This document shows, piece by piece, positions 1 to 10,115 of a stretch of DNA of 64,000 nucleotides (position 1 is its first letter; every line of letters begins with the position of its first letter). A program made the translations under genes and the position numbers. The stretch comes from Adiantum capillus-veneris (lineage: Eukaryota > Streptophyta > Polypodiopsida > Polypodiales > Pteridaceae): contig CM043947.1 of the NCBI GenBank assembly GCA_014529385.2, forward strand, positions 117,354,087 through 117,418,086, read 5' to 3'. The notes below the pieces were generated by a model, which was not told where the DNA came from, ran no database searches, and saw nothing but the letters and a program-made list of their open reading frames with translations.

Positions 1-765
1 CTGATGTCGGATTAACTAATCCTTATTGCGATCATGTACATAGATTTCTCAAGACCGAAATGCTCCAATCATTTCCTCAATCATTCCATCTCCACTCAAA
101 CACAATCATGTGCGAGTAATCATTTATGGGAATTCCAATCCATCAATCAGACACTGAGTTCATATTGGACAAAGTGTTTGAATCATTCAATTCTAGTCAT
201 CTTTTCATTGTGTGGCCATCTCATCCCTCGGGAACTCTTGATGCGCTCACGACAGTTCCATTCAATCAATCATCATGATCAAAATTCATAATTCTTATTG
301 TTATCAGGTTCATTTTGAAGCTATCATTGCTTCGAATTCATCATCATCTCATTCTTGATTTTCACTGTTATCTATTCACAAAGAGAGAGATCTTCCATAA
401 AACATTAGTTTCACTTGTAAATCAAAGTCATCTTCAAAATTATTCATCCATAAATTCACAAAGCAAAATATTGCCAGTTCATTCGTAATTGTTTATCTAG
501 TATTTGTTCTGGAGCGAGTATCACCTCGCCCAGTTCTATTGTTAATCTGTCAGCCATTCTCACTCTTGTGCCTTTTTGAGGCACCGTGCAGATATATGTC
601 CTTGTTCGACACATTCAAAACACTTTCCCGTTTTGACGTAATCGTCTTTCTGCTCTTCTGTCAGTCGAGGTCGCGTATCTTTCTATCGTCTGCTTCTGTT
701 ACGACTTGTTGAAGGTTCATCTGATGGATAAGTCAAGTTACCGAATGAAACCGGCCTGTTCAATC
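1..765 (-). mobile_element. Degenerate Ty3/gypsy fragment, minus strand
   Basis: The first 300 bases resemble 4120-4300, the 3' internal region of the complete gypsy at 3322-9688, and the right part encodes a gag zinc knuckle related to the one at about 7600-7680. So this is an old, internally deleted relative of that element in the same orientation. No pol motifs remain between them. The left edge runs off the window. Confidence 0.6.
541..765 (-). pseudogene. gag remnant with CCHC zinc knuckle
   Basis: On the minus strand this reads a nucleocapsid-type zinc knuckle, CFECVEQGHISARC (C-x2-C-x4-H-x4-C), followed by Lys-Lys. The knuckle in the nearby complete element reads CFGCGEHGHISAKC, so the two families are close. 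Flanking bases up to about 765 still align with gag downstream of the knuckle in that element. Frameshifts surround it and no start is visible. In an intact element this protein would package retrotransposon RNA; here it is a fossil. Confidence 0.6.
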
Positions 766-1156
766 CAAAAAGGGCGGTAGACTTTAAACTTAAACCTTAT
801 TTGCTTTCACCCATTATTAGTCGTCTATTCTACCTGTACTTTCAAGAGAAAACAAAGGGGGGAGGGATACAGGCTGCTAGATTGCACCTGTATCAGTAGA
901 CCGACACCAGATTGGCCCCTAACTTAGGCGCCCCTTTCGGTATTTCTTTATTGTTCAAAAGAGGAAATAAACGTTGTGGATCCCTACAAGGTGCCCCGCA
1001 CAAACTTGGCTGAATTTCCACTGTTCCGGCCCGATTTCGGCAACATAACTGTACTAGGACCCCACACAGTCAGTATTCCCACGCATTGACTGACTTTCCC
1101 GACGCATACGGGCACTTTGCAAAACCTGGCGAGAATTTGCAGCACACTGAATTCTC
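766..1156 (-). repeat. LTR-like remnant, otherwise no gene
   Basis: Holds a 22-bp motif beginning GCGCCCCTTTCGG at 928-949 that also occurs inside the LTRs at 3461-3482 and 9307-9328 and, with one change, at 49114-49135. This suggests LTR sequence of a related minus-strand gypsy. The edges of the LTR cannot be placed. Nothing coding is supported from 984 to 1156. Confidence 0.4.
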
Positions 1157-1923
1157 TGTTTTCAGCTACAGTGTCACTTTCACAAGACACATTTATTACA
1201 GTTGGTCTAGGATGGTTCACATTGGACGGACTCTCTGGGCTGGGCAGTGACACGTGGCAGCAGAGATACGGACTGATCTAGTGGACATCGTGGCCAGGTC
1301 ACCACATGGCTGACATTTATGAGCCGTTGGTGGCTCTTTATGGTGGTACATATGAGTAGTAGCGGTTGGTCATCGGGATTATCTTCTTCACCTTTGGTCC
1401 AGCATCGTCCTCTAGAGAGTGAGTCTATACACAGAGCAAGTCTTCACCATCCTTGCAGATCAGAGCCTCGACACCCCCATTGTACCTGTGAGTCCTGGGC
1501 TGGAGCAGAGTGTGCTGCAATGCCAAAGTCTGTATCAGTCTTTGAGATAGTCGAGTCATATGTTCTGGTCTGCCAGTAGTAGCGGTTGGTCATCGGGATT
1601 ATCTTCTTCACCTTTGGTCTAGCATCGTCCTCTAGAGAGTGAGTCTATACACAGAGCAAGTCTTCACCATCCCTTCACATCAGAGCCTCGACACCCCCAT
1701 TGTACCTGTGAGTCCTGGGCTGGAGCTGAGTGTGCTGCCATGCGAGAGTCTGTATCAGTCTTCGAGATAGTCGAGTCATATGTTCTGGTCTGCTGTTGTG
1801 TCTTTGTGAGCTCTGTTGACGTCTATTGTTTCCTTTCTGTTCAGTCTATTTGAGTGAGATTGTCCCGCACATTGCACTGAGGACCACCCACTGTAGAGAG
1901 CACGACACATAATCCGCGCTACA
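1157..1923 (+). repeat. 5' LTR of Gypsy-A
   Basis: Shares most of its length with the LTRs at 13201-13749 and 22804-23380 and ends in the same GCGCTACA. The left end reads TGTTTTCAGCTACAG where the other copies read TGTAGCAAGCTACAG, so the first bases have changed. It is about 200 bp longer than the others because of an internal 220-bp tandem duplication (units 1355-1574 and 1575-1794). Confidence 0.75.
1355..1794 (+). repeat. 220-bp tandem duplication inside LTR
   Basis: Two consecutive units starting at 1355 and 1575, each beginning AGTAGTAGCGGTTGG and running to TTCTGGTCTGC, with a handful of substitutions. The other two LTR copies in the window have one unit, so the duplication arose in this copy. 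Confidence 0.85.
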
Positions 1924-1936
1924 GGTGCTCTCATTT

Positions 1937-1954
1937 TGGCGACCACGATGGGAT
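1937..1954 (+). other. Primer binding site of Gypsy-A
   Basis: TGGCGACCACGATGGGAT lies 13 bases after the LTR end. It begins with TGG, as expected of a site complementary to a tRNA 3' CCA end. An Arg tRNA is my best guess, from memory of Tat/Ogre-type elements; I could not check it. Confidence 0.5.
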
Positions 1955-2388
1955 CTCAACAGAAATCTCACTCTGTGAGATGCAAATCTTGAAGCTAGTT
2001 GGGTCTATCTAGCTTCACTGACCTTGCCTTGCACTGTTCTCCTCTCGCCTGGTCCAACTGGTCTAGTCTTTTCTCACCCTGGTCCAACCTGCCCTCGTCT
2101 CTGGTCTAGACCTCCTCGACCCTCGTCTAGTCCTCCTCGTCCCTGGTCCAGCCTGGTCTAGTCACTTGCATGTTCTAGACCCTGGTCTAGTCCTCCTAGT
2201 CCCTGGTCCAGCCCGATCTAGTCACCTGCTTGGTCTAGTAGAGTCTAGACATGTCTTCAACCACTTCAAGGTTTTCTTGCCCAAAGCTTGGTTGGTTTGG
2301 TGGTCGCTGCATGACCCATACAAGGCGGTCAGTCGAGCGTCAAAGCACACTCCTGAGTCCTCTGAAGTACTACAACATATGACGACCC
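1955..2388 (+). other. Gypsy-A leader, CT-rich short repeats, no gene
   Basis: Untranslated leader between the primer site and gag. From about 2030 to 2240 it has imperfect repeats of GGTCTAGTCCTCCTCGTCCC and CTGGTCCAGCC, including a repeat of about 60 bp (2122 and 2182). Nothing coding is supported. Confidence 0.55.
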
Positions 2389-3321
2389 TTGGAACCTGTT
2401 AGAAGTCTATCAACCTCATCACCCATACCTCCACATACGGCATCACCCATTCCTCCCTCCGGTTCCACATCTTCTAGATCACCTTCTCTAGTTAAGCTCT
2501 CTCCTATTCTGCTACAGCAGGATACTGAGCAACAGGCTCAGCAAGGGGCCATGGAGCCATTGGCTAGCGTTTTGGCTAAGGTAAACATCAAGTTCCCTAC
2601 ATTCAAAGGTCTCTCTTCAAAAGATGCTGACGACCATGCAAGGAGTTTTGTATCTCTTTGTAGGGGTCGTGGTCTTAACAAGGAAGATGCTTATTTGGTA
2701 CTCTTTGCATCCACCTTGGATGGCTTAGCAAACAAATGGTACAGCCAGTTTGCAGAGAACCATTTTGAACCTGGGCAATCTTAAGGCAACAATTCTGTGC
2801 AGCTTTCACGCTCGGTGACTACCAGGAGAAGGTGTTGGATGAGTTAGCCAACATGGTGCTCCAACCAGAGGAGACTTTTGCAGAACTTATGACGAAAACC
2901 AAGTCTCTGGTTGCCAAGCTTCCCCAGCAACCAGGTGAATTTATGGTTAAGAAGTGGGTAGAGAAGGCGCTTCCCAAAAGTTCTCAGCAAAAACTACGAG
3001 AGAGTCTCCGACCCGACGCCACTCTGGAGGAGTTCATCGCAGCTGCTACGAGGATAGAGGGGGCTAGGAAGCTATTCACCAACCCCCCTCACATAGAGAC
3101 CCCCTCTATGTTTTTGGAAAGTCCTTCTAATCCTTTAACTTCTTTACACAGGGAACTGGAAGCCCTAGAGTTACAACGAGCTTTTAAAGAGGAGAGGTCC
3201 TTCTCCCTTAGACAAGAGAAGCCTCCACATCATGAGGCATTGGAACAAATTACACGTGAGCTAGAAGAGCTCAAGTGTCAGCAAGAGACGAAGGCTACGG
3301 TTTGGTGTAGCTCATGCCGCT
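2389..3321 (+). pseudogene. Gypsy-A gag, first part (interrupted by Gypsy-N)
   Basis: Encodes a Ty3/gypsy capsid-type Gag in two frames: 2389-2784 and 2832-3321, with a frameshift between. After a Ser/Pro-rich N-terminus comes the capsid core (KINIKFPTFKG-like start, then GLANKWYSQF), a helical stretch and a Glu/Lys/Gln-rich segment. The first Cys-x2-Cys of a zinc knuckle lies at 3306-3317. Reading stops at the target site CCGCT (3317-3321) and resumes in the same frame at 9694 beyond the nested element, where the His and last Cys of the same knuckle are found. Gag would form the particle and bind RNA. The frameshift shows the copy is dead. Confidence 0.8.
3317..3321. repeat. Target-site duplication, left copy (CCGCT)
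   Basis: CCGCT directly precedes the left LTR of Gypsy-N and recurs at 9689-9693 directly after its right LTR. Removing the element and one copy restores the reading frame of Gypsy-A gag. Confidence 0.93.
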
Positions 3322-3853
3322 TGCAACAAACTTGGACACTCCAAGTCAAGAATCAACCGCGACAGCACCAAATAACCACTTCAAAACAATTCACAGATCA
3401 CAATAGATTTGCACTGGCCCGACGGAGTTCCGTGCCTAGAGATATTGGCCCCAAAGACTGGCGCCCCTTTCGGTATTTCTTTTTGTATTGATCAATCATC
3501 AAAGTAGAAGAGAGCGGTTAGGGTTTCACTCTCACACTCTGCGTCCAGATGCTCTGAGAAGTGAGGCCCTCACCACTAATTTAAAGGTTACAAGGGATGC
3601 CCAAAAGCAGAGCCCCAAAAGCTTGAAAGCAAAAGCAGATTCTCTCTCTCAATGAGAGTCAGTAAAAAGCAAGTTCTCTTTTTCTCTTTCTTTCTCCCAA
3701 ATCAAAGCGAAAAGCTGAGATTTGCGTCGCTCAAAATTTCCCCAAAAAAAATATAATAATAATAATAATAATCCGCCTCCGTGATTTCCGGAAATTAGGG
3801 TTTCTCGCAGAAATTAGGGTTTCTGTTGTCCGCCAAGTCATCACTTTGTGACA
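3322..3853 (-). repeat. 3' LTR of Gypsy-N
   Basis: 532 bp, plus-strand left edge TGCAACAAAC and right edge TTTGTGACA. Near-identical to 9165-9688. Contains the shared GCGCCCCTTTCGG motif at 3461-3482 and short AT-repeats near 3755-3772. Confidence 0.93.
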
Positions 3854-3867
3854 TACCCCCCTCTTGA
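3854..3867 (-). other. Polypurine tract of Gypsy-N
   Basis: On the minus strand TTCAAGAGGGGGGTA abuts the start of the 3' LTR (TGTCACAAAG). This is where plus-strand DNA synthesis would be primed, and it fixes the element's orientation. Confidence 0.85.
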
Positions 3868-4379
3868 AAGCATTGTAATCGACCGCGATTACGCCTGCAA
3901 AACTGACAAAAGCCATTAACCGTCTTAGCAGACACTGACTGTTAGTACCTACGTACTAGGAACACACATCTAGCACATGTACAAAATCCACAAGACATCA
4001 CCCGACATCACAGGACATCACCAGACATCACATGACATTCAACATTCATTCGGATCTTAGACCATGATTTATCGGCAATGTAGCTAGCAATCACATCTAG
4101 GTCCAATCGGGACCTCATCCATGTCCGATTGACTAACCCCTATTGCAACCATGTCTATTCGAGATCAATCAGACCAAAATGCTGCAGTCATTTCGTCTAT
4201 CAGTTCCTACACTCACAAGAAGTCAAGAACAAATCAGTATCATTATCAGGAATTCCATTTCATAAAGTCATCCAGCAGAATACTGTCAGCTCTCAGTATC
4301 CCTGAAGCTCAAAGAGACATCAGTGACTTTAGTATCAAAATCGAGGCATCTGTTGACAAAGGAGCGGAGTAACTCCCCT
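3868..4379 (-). other. 3' internal non-coding region of Gypsy-N
   Basis: Between the end of pol and the polypurine tract. Contains short direct repeats of GACATCA (about 3985-4035) and a stretch resembling bases 1-300 of the window. No gene is supported. Confidence 0.5.
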
Positions 4380-5757
4380 CTTGTGCATCCCACTCCACCA
4401 GATCTTCGGCCAAGCTGAGTTTCTGGGTTCCGTTTGGAGTAGACGATGCTAAACCAAAACGTCGAGGTAAAGTTTCACAATCCGAGGAGTATTTGCTAGG
4501 CCCTCCTCCTCCATCCACTTCGCATCAACTGCAGGAAAGTTCTTGAACTAAACCAAGAACCGCCTTCGGACTTTACCTTTCTTCGCATCGTTATGTGCCA
4601 AAATTTGTTCAGGAACAAGGATCTCCTCGTTTTCTTCCACTTTGGGTTGCTCATCAGGCACATCACCCTTAACAGGTTTCAAGAGACTCACATGCAATGC
4701 ATTGTGAATCCTCCAAGTATCTGGCAGTTTCAATCGGAAGGAGACATCATTTATCTTGTAAGTGATCTGGAAAGGTCCGTAGTATCGCATACTAAGCTTT
4801 GGAAAAAGCCTCTCCTTTCCCCTTTTCTTTCGTAGGCGTGCCTTCTCAAAAGTAAGAGCACCCAATCATCCTCCTTCAGTTTCAAGTCGCGACAATGGCG
4901 ATCCGCTGCCTTTTTCTGTCGTTCTTGAGATTTCTGCAAAGTCTCGCGAACCTTGGCAAAAGCCGTATCTAAATCTCGCGAATATTCATCCGTTTCCAAT
5001 ATCTAATCTTTCGTGCTCAGGAAGGATGGAACCTTCACAGCACTTTCAACAATCTCACATGGCGTCTTCCCCCGTCGAAGAGTGTATCATGTTACTGTAG
5101 GCAAATTCTACCAAAGGTAAGTTCTTTTCCCATTGAGTCTTCTGATCCGAGATACAAGACTTCAATAAATCTAAAATCACTGAATTGGCAATCTCAAATT
5201 GCCCATCAGTCTGCAAGTGGAATGATGACGAGAACTGCAACCGCGTGCCAATGTTCTCCCAAATTGCCTTCCAAAACAAACTCATAAATGTGGGGTCTCT
5301 GTCGGAGACAATCGTCTCAGACGTGCCATGTAATCAGAAAATCATCGTGATCATTCTGTTTTCTTGGGAGATCAAAAATGAAATCCATTGCAATACTTTC
5401 CCAGGGGTGGGTGGGTATGGGTAAAGGCTGTAACAATCCATATGCCTTATGCCTGTCAAACTTGACCTTCTAGCATACCAAGCAACTGCGCACAAACTCT
5501 TCCACATCCTTCTTGAGTCACGGCCAAGAGAAGTATCTCTCTACCCCTTTCATGGTGGTAGCAATGCTGCGGTGACCCGTAAAAGGTGGACAGTGGCATT
5601 CAGTCATAACCTTATCCCTCAACGGCTGTGTAACGCACAACATAGTCTTTCTCATCAAGTAGCCTTCCCGAAGGGAGTATCCCGCTACTGTCTCCCCATC
5701 CCGTATCCGTGTGAAAATATCTACAAAATCTGTATCTATAGCATACTCATCGACCAT
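4380..5757 (-). pseudogene. Gypsy-N integrase with chromodomain-like C-terminus
   Basis: Minus-strand pieces give, in order, an HHCC zinc-binding region (around 5460-5620, GHRS then CLVC), the DDE core (IAMDF near 5400, SDRDPTF near 5290, DGQFE near 5205) and the C-terminal region ending [20 protein letters not shown] and WMEEEGL at about 4500-4620, which resembles a chromodomain. Integrase would join the cDNA to chromosomal DNA and the chromodomain would steer it to chromatin. The copy is broken by several stops and frameshifts (for example stops near 5519, 5467 and 5055), although the acidic catalytic residues can still be read. Confidence 0.8.
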
Positions 5758-7030
5758 ATCCTATGATGTATCGCGGAAATAGCCAGACCAACGGTTTCCG
5801 AGACAAAGCATCTGCCACCACATTCTTCTGTCCCTCACATGGACAATCTGCAAGTGAAACTGTGACAAGATGTTCGCCTACCGCATCTGCTTTTCTGAAA
5901 GCTACTTCTGTGAGTGACAAGAAGTAGCGCAAACTCTGATGGTCTGTAAAGATAGTAAAATCCGCTCCGAGTAGGTAGTGCCGCCACTGAGTAAGAGCAT
6001 GGATCACTGCCAAAAGCTCTTTCTCATAGATCTGTGCTGTCATCTCCGGCCTAGAGAACAAACGGCTCTCGTAAGCTATGACATGGCCTTCTTGCATCAA
6101 GACCGCACCCAGACTACGACCAAAAGCATCACAAAATACTTCAAATGACTTCTGCAAGTCCGGCAAAGTCAAATCTGGTCCTGTAGTCAATTTCTCTTTC
6201 AATGTCCGAAAGGCAGTCACCTCTGTGGGTCCCCACGAGAAAGGTACTCCTTTCTGTGTCAAGGTATGCAAAGCGGAAGCAACCTCTGCAAACTTTCGTA
6301 TGAACCGCCTGTAGTACGAACACAGTTCTAACTTCATGGACATTCCTCAAATCGGGCCAATCACGGATAGTCTCTATCTTGGCCGGGTCCATTCGCACTC
6401 CTGCTGTTGACACAATGTGTCCCAAAAAGTGTATCTCTAGTAGGAAAAATTCACTTTTCTTTGCATTAATCACTAACGTGTGATCTCGTAATGCCTGAAA
6501 GACTTGAAGCAGATGATCTCTGTGTTCTGCCTCATTCTTGGAGAAAACAATGATGTCGTCAAAGAAAGTACCAACAAATAGCCTGTACTCTCGAAAAATC
6601 CTATCCATCATCCGGTTAAATGTCGCACGAGCATTGGTTAAGCCAAAAGGCATCACCAAAAACTCAAATAACCCAAAAGTCGTCCGAAAAACTGTCTTGT
6701 AGACATCTCTCGGCACTATCCTGATCTGATGATATCCACTCTTCAAGTCAATCCTGCTAAAGCACGAGGATCCCTGTAACCTGTCAAGTATATCATCGAT
6801 GCACATTCTCCAAGATCCGTCTTTCTTCAAAACCAACAACACTGGAGAGCAATATGGTGAAGTACTAGGTTGGACAAGACCCTTTTCCAAGAGGTCTTTC
6901 ACTGGGTTCATAATCTTTTCATTCTGTACTTGGCTCACACGGTAAGGTGGCCGATTAGGTGGCGTGCTTCCAGATATCAGATCAATGGTATGATCTTCAG
7001 GCCCTCTCAAAAGCAATCGGCATGAGCGTG
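5758..7030 (-). pseudogene. Gypsy-N reverse transcriptase and RNase H
   Basis: The 6141-7016 frame holds RT: GLVQPSTSPYCSPVLLVLKK, WRMCID, SRIDLKSGYHQIR, FRTTFGLFEFLVMPFGLTNA and the active site FFDDIIVFS, then FLGHIVS. RNase H follows (5747-6343 frame) with CDAFGRSLGAVLMQ, YEKELLAVIHAL, FTDHQSLRYF and VADALSR, so its acidic residues are present. About 15 residues usually found between WRMCID and the DLL/ILDRL block are missing near 6800, so polymerase function would be lost even without the frameshift near 6340. Confidence 0.88.
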
Positions 7031-7560
7031 GAGAAAAAAATCTTGGCGTTCTTTTCTTCAGCTCAAAACATATTCAACCTTTATCTATCGTTCATTTCTC
7101 CCAAAAGAATGAGTAAGAAAACTGAAGTTCATCAAGTACAATCTCTAAGCCCTTCATTTATCAAAGTCGCTTTCTCGGCCTGGTAGTCAACCACGGCGTA
7201 GTTCTTGTGGTACCAAGGGATCCCGAGTAGAACGTCACTCGCGTGCCCTGAACACCTCTGTCATTGCAAACGAAGTTTGCCAATGCTCGGTGTAATGGCA
7301 ACATCCCATCCGGGTGCCAGTCGAACTACCTCCGCCTATGGCGTCAGTCTGTCGGGCGTAGTTCCAAATCGAGCCGCCAATTCCAAGTGAAAAGAAGTTG
7401 GCCTTGGCTCCTTCAAAAGGGATTCCTGATCCTTCACTTTGCCCCAAAAGCGGCAAAGTTTGTACTTTCATTCATTAGATTTGGTGCAGATCCCACGCCA
7501 TGTGGTACCAGTTCTGCTTTTCTGTCTACCTTTTCTGCCACATTCCTTAGCTGCTCTCGA
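7031..7560 (-). pseudogene. Gypsy-N aspartic protease remnant
   Basis: Between gag and RT the minus strand reads a decayed protease-like segment: LELAARFGTTPDRLTP, APGWDVAI and DVLLGIPWYHKNYAVVDY. The last piece matches the usual LGMDWL end of gypsy proteases. The catalytic DTGA-type motif is not visible. Several stops interrupt it. Confidence 0.6.
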
Positions 7561-7589
7561 ACTCTTAGACCTGTCGTTGTCTTTATCAT

Positions 7590-9092
7590 TCTGTTCTTTC
7601 TATGCCTTTTTAGGGCACTTCGCAGAGATATGTCCATGTTCCCCGCATCCAAAGCACTTCCCCTCTCTGATGAAGCGAGCTCTCTCCTCAGGAGTAAGCT
7701 TGGGTTGTGCATCCTTTTTCTCAGGGTTGCTCTTTTTCTTTCTACTTTCATTCCCAGAAGTCTGTTCGGCTCGTTGTGTCATGGCTTTATCTGTGGGGTA
7801 GGTCAAACTGCCAGAGTGAATGGAAAAGCCCCGCTTCGCATGACTCATCAACTCCTGAATACAAGCTGACTTCTGTTCCAAGCAGTGATCTCAGATCTCT
7901 GTAGGTAGACCCAAGGTAAACCGCTCAATCTGTTCTCTGAACGAGATCTTCTTGAATGAAGAGGCGGGTAGAAAAGAGCTCCAGAATCTTTCACAATAAG
8001 CATTGATTGTGTCTTTCTTGGTCATCCGAAGATGGTTCCAAGCAGCTCATATATCTCGTTCAAACTCTTGCGTCAACCAAGAAGAAATAAAAAGCCTCTT
8101 AAATTTCAGCCATGTAACTGGCGTAGTCCTGTTTAAAAGAAGCGTGGACCACCCAGTACGAGCATTCCCCTTAAGGTAAGAGGTAGCTCTCCGAATCTTG
8201 GAGGCTGTGAAGAGCTTCCTCCCGCGAAAGCGATGTCAAACTGCTGTATAAAAGACAAAGCCTTCGAAGCATCTGAGCATCCTGAAAAGTATCAAACTTG
8301 ATCGAGTGGCCACCTTCCTTAAACTCTCAGACTCTCTTGCTTTTATCTTCGAGAAAGTCATACTGGTTGGCTTTGTAGAAATTCTTCTTGTTCGCATAAA
8401 ACTTTCCGTCATCGGAATCTGAGCTGTCTGTAGACGAGTCCATAGTAGAACTGTCAATCTCTGGAGGAGATTTAGACTTCTTTGCCTTTTTCTTGCCCTT
8501 TCCGAAGCTTTGTTTCTTGCTTCGCTTTCTGCTTTTCCTGTCTTCTTTGCTCGAGTCTGAAGAGCTAGAAGAACTGTCAGAAGAAGACGAAGAAGAACTG
8601 GGTACTCCTTCAAATCGAACACGCTTCTTCTGTTTCTTTGCCTTATCAAAAGTCGACCGACGCTTCTTCTGTTTCTTTGCCTTGTCAGTGCCTTTCTTCT
8701 GCTTTTTTTGCCGTGCTTTTTGCCTTTCTTTTTGCACGTCGAAAAGCTGAGCAATCCATGCATCAACCACGTTCTCCAGTTCCTTCTCCGTATATTTTCT
8801 TGGAGGCAGAAGGTTTCTTGAGAGCGGGTTTCGGGAGTGGTGTTGTGGTTCTCTGCCACTCCATCTGTACCTCTTCCAAAGAGATCTGGTTCATATATTT
8901 TGCCATCTTCGGGTCCTTGGCAAAATTGAGCATCATCTTTGTTGCATCGCCTATCAATTGACGACGCTCCATCTCTTGCTGCTCCGCCTGAGTAGGCCTA
9001 GGCGGGCCATACTCTCTGTCTGAATCTTCGTTGTGATCCCAACCCGCATCTCCAGATGCAGAGGGAGTCGACTGATCATTGCCTGAAGCCAT
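7590..9092 (-). pseudogene. Gypsy-N gag
   Basis: Starts at the ATG at 9090-9092 (MASGNDQ), 60 bases inside the primer site. After a Pro/Glu-rich region the frame breaks near 8765 and continues in 8327-8770 with a strongly basic and Ser-rich stretch (KKQKKG repeats, a Ser-only run and an acidic tail). The capsid region at 7900-8330 is broken by stops. The C-terminus has one CCHC knuckle, CFGCGEHGHISAKC, near 7650. The long Lys/Ser-rich block before the capsid is unusual for a gypsy Gag and could be a nuclear-localisation or RNA-binding segment; that is inference. Confidence 0.8.
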
Positions 9093-9151
9093 AGGTGCCG
9101 CAGGAAAAAAAAATCGGGGATCGGATTTCCCGTAGAAGAGAAATCGGTCGT

Positions 9152-9163
9152 GCTCTGATACCA
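9152..9163 (-). other. Primer binding site of Gypsy-N (initiator Met tRNA)
   Basis: The minus strand reads TGGTATCAGAGC, the standard plant initiator-Met tRNA primer site, one base from the inner edge of the 5' LTR. Confidence 0.93.
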
Positions 9164-9164
9164 C

Positions 9165-9688
9165 TGCAACAGACTTGGACACTCCAAGTCAAGAATCAAC
9201 CGCGACGACAGCACCAAATAACCACTTCAAAACAATTCACAGATCACAATAGATTTGCACTGGCGCGGCGGAGTTCCGTGCCTAGAGATATTGGCCCCAA
9301 AGACTGGCGCCCCTTTCGGTATTTCTTTTTGTATTAATCAATCATCAAAGTACAAGAGAGCGGCTAGGGTTTCACTCTCAGACTCTGCGTCCAGATGCTC
9401 TGAGAAGTGAGGCCCTCACCACTAATTTAAAGGTTACAAGGGATGCCCAAAAGCAGAGCCCCAACAGCTTGAAAGCAAAAGCAGATTCTCTCTCTCTCTC
9501 AATGAGAGTCAACAAAAAGCAAGTTCTCTTTTTCTCTTTCTTTCTCCCAAATCAAAGCGAAAAGCTGAGATTTGCGTCGCTCAAAATTTCCCAAAAAAAA
9601 TAAAAATAAATAAATAAATAAATAATCTGCCTCCGCGATTTCCGGAAATTAGGGTTTCTGCTGTCCGCCACGTCATCACTTTGTGACA
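9165..9688 (-). repeat. 5' LTR of Gypsy-N
   Basis: 524 bp, near-identical to 3322-3853. Plus-strand edges are TGCAACAGAC and TTTGTGACA, followed by the CCGCT target duplication at 9689-9693. Confidence 0.93.
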
Positions 9689-9693
9689 CCGCT
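9689..9693. repeat. Target-site duplication, right copy (CCGCT)
   Basis: Matches 3317-3321. Gypsy-A gag resumes at 9694. Confidence 0.93.
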
Positions 9694-10115
9694 CTCTAGG
9701 GCACCCTCCACAAGAATGCCCCCTTCGGGTTTACTGCCACTTCTGTGAAAAATCTGGACATGAGGTTAAGGATTGTTACTACCTCAAGGGATTGTGACAA
9801 ATACAGCAAAGTCTTGGTCCTTCTCTTCAGCAAGGGCCAGCACCTGCATCCAACATGGTTTCTCCCTGTGGCCATCCACACCATATGCCACCTTTGCTGA
9901 CAACCCCTCCTATGCAAGGTATGCGGGGCACGTTTCCCTCTCAGAGCTTTTATCATACCCATGCCCCCTCACCACCTCACAGCTTCTATGCCTCCACCTC
10001 CAACTCCATGGAGCAAGGACCACCTCGTCCTTCGACTCGTCCAGTGAATCGGCCCATTTTGTGCTACAGATGAGGGGAATATGGTCATTACCAAAGCAAA
10101 TGCCCTCTGCCCGAA
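9694..10115 (+). pseudogene. Gypsy-A gag, second part with zinc knuckles
   Basis: Completes the knuckle split by Gypsy-N (His at 9702-9704, Cys at 9717-9719). A second full knuckle follows at 9735-9776 (CHFCEKSGHEVKDC). A third, at 10062-10103, has its second Cys codon changed to TGA (CYR, stop, GEYGHYQSKC). A fourth, weaker Cys/His motif (HCPDMKDHYSKDC) lies at 10133-10171. Between knuckles two and three is a Pro/Met/His-rich linker. Four consecutive knuckle-like units is more than the one or two usual in Gag. A stop at 9795-9797 also breaks the frame. Confidence 0.75.

Larger units (their letters stand above)
3322..9688 (-). mobile_element. Gypsy-N: complete nested Ty3/gypsy (chromovirus-like), minus strand
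   Basis: A 6,367-bp element with LTRs at both ends (TG..CA), a 5-bp target duplication CCGCT, a polypurine tract beside the 3' LTR and a TGGTATCAGAGC primer site beside the 5' LTR. Minus-strand order is gag, protease, RT, RNase H, integrase and a chromodomain-like C-terminus, which is the Ty3/gypsy order and points to the chromovirus branch. All ORFs carry stops and frameshifts. The two LTRs differ by only a few percent by eye, so the insertion is younger than Gypsy-A. Confidence 0.93.

Noticed and set aside
843-866. Polypurine-like AAACAAAGGGGGGAGGGA on the plus strand
   Set aside because: The flanking debris reads on the minus strand and no LTR start (TG) follows, so it was not called a priming site.
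7264-7869. 201-codon plus-strand frame with hydrophobic runs
   Set aside because: Antisense of Gypsy-N gag and protease.
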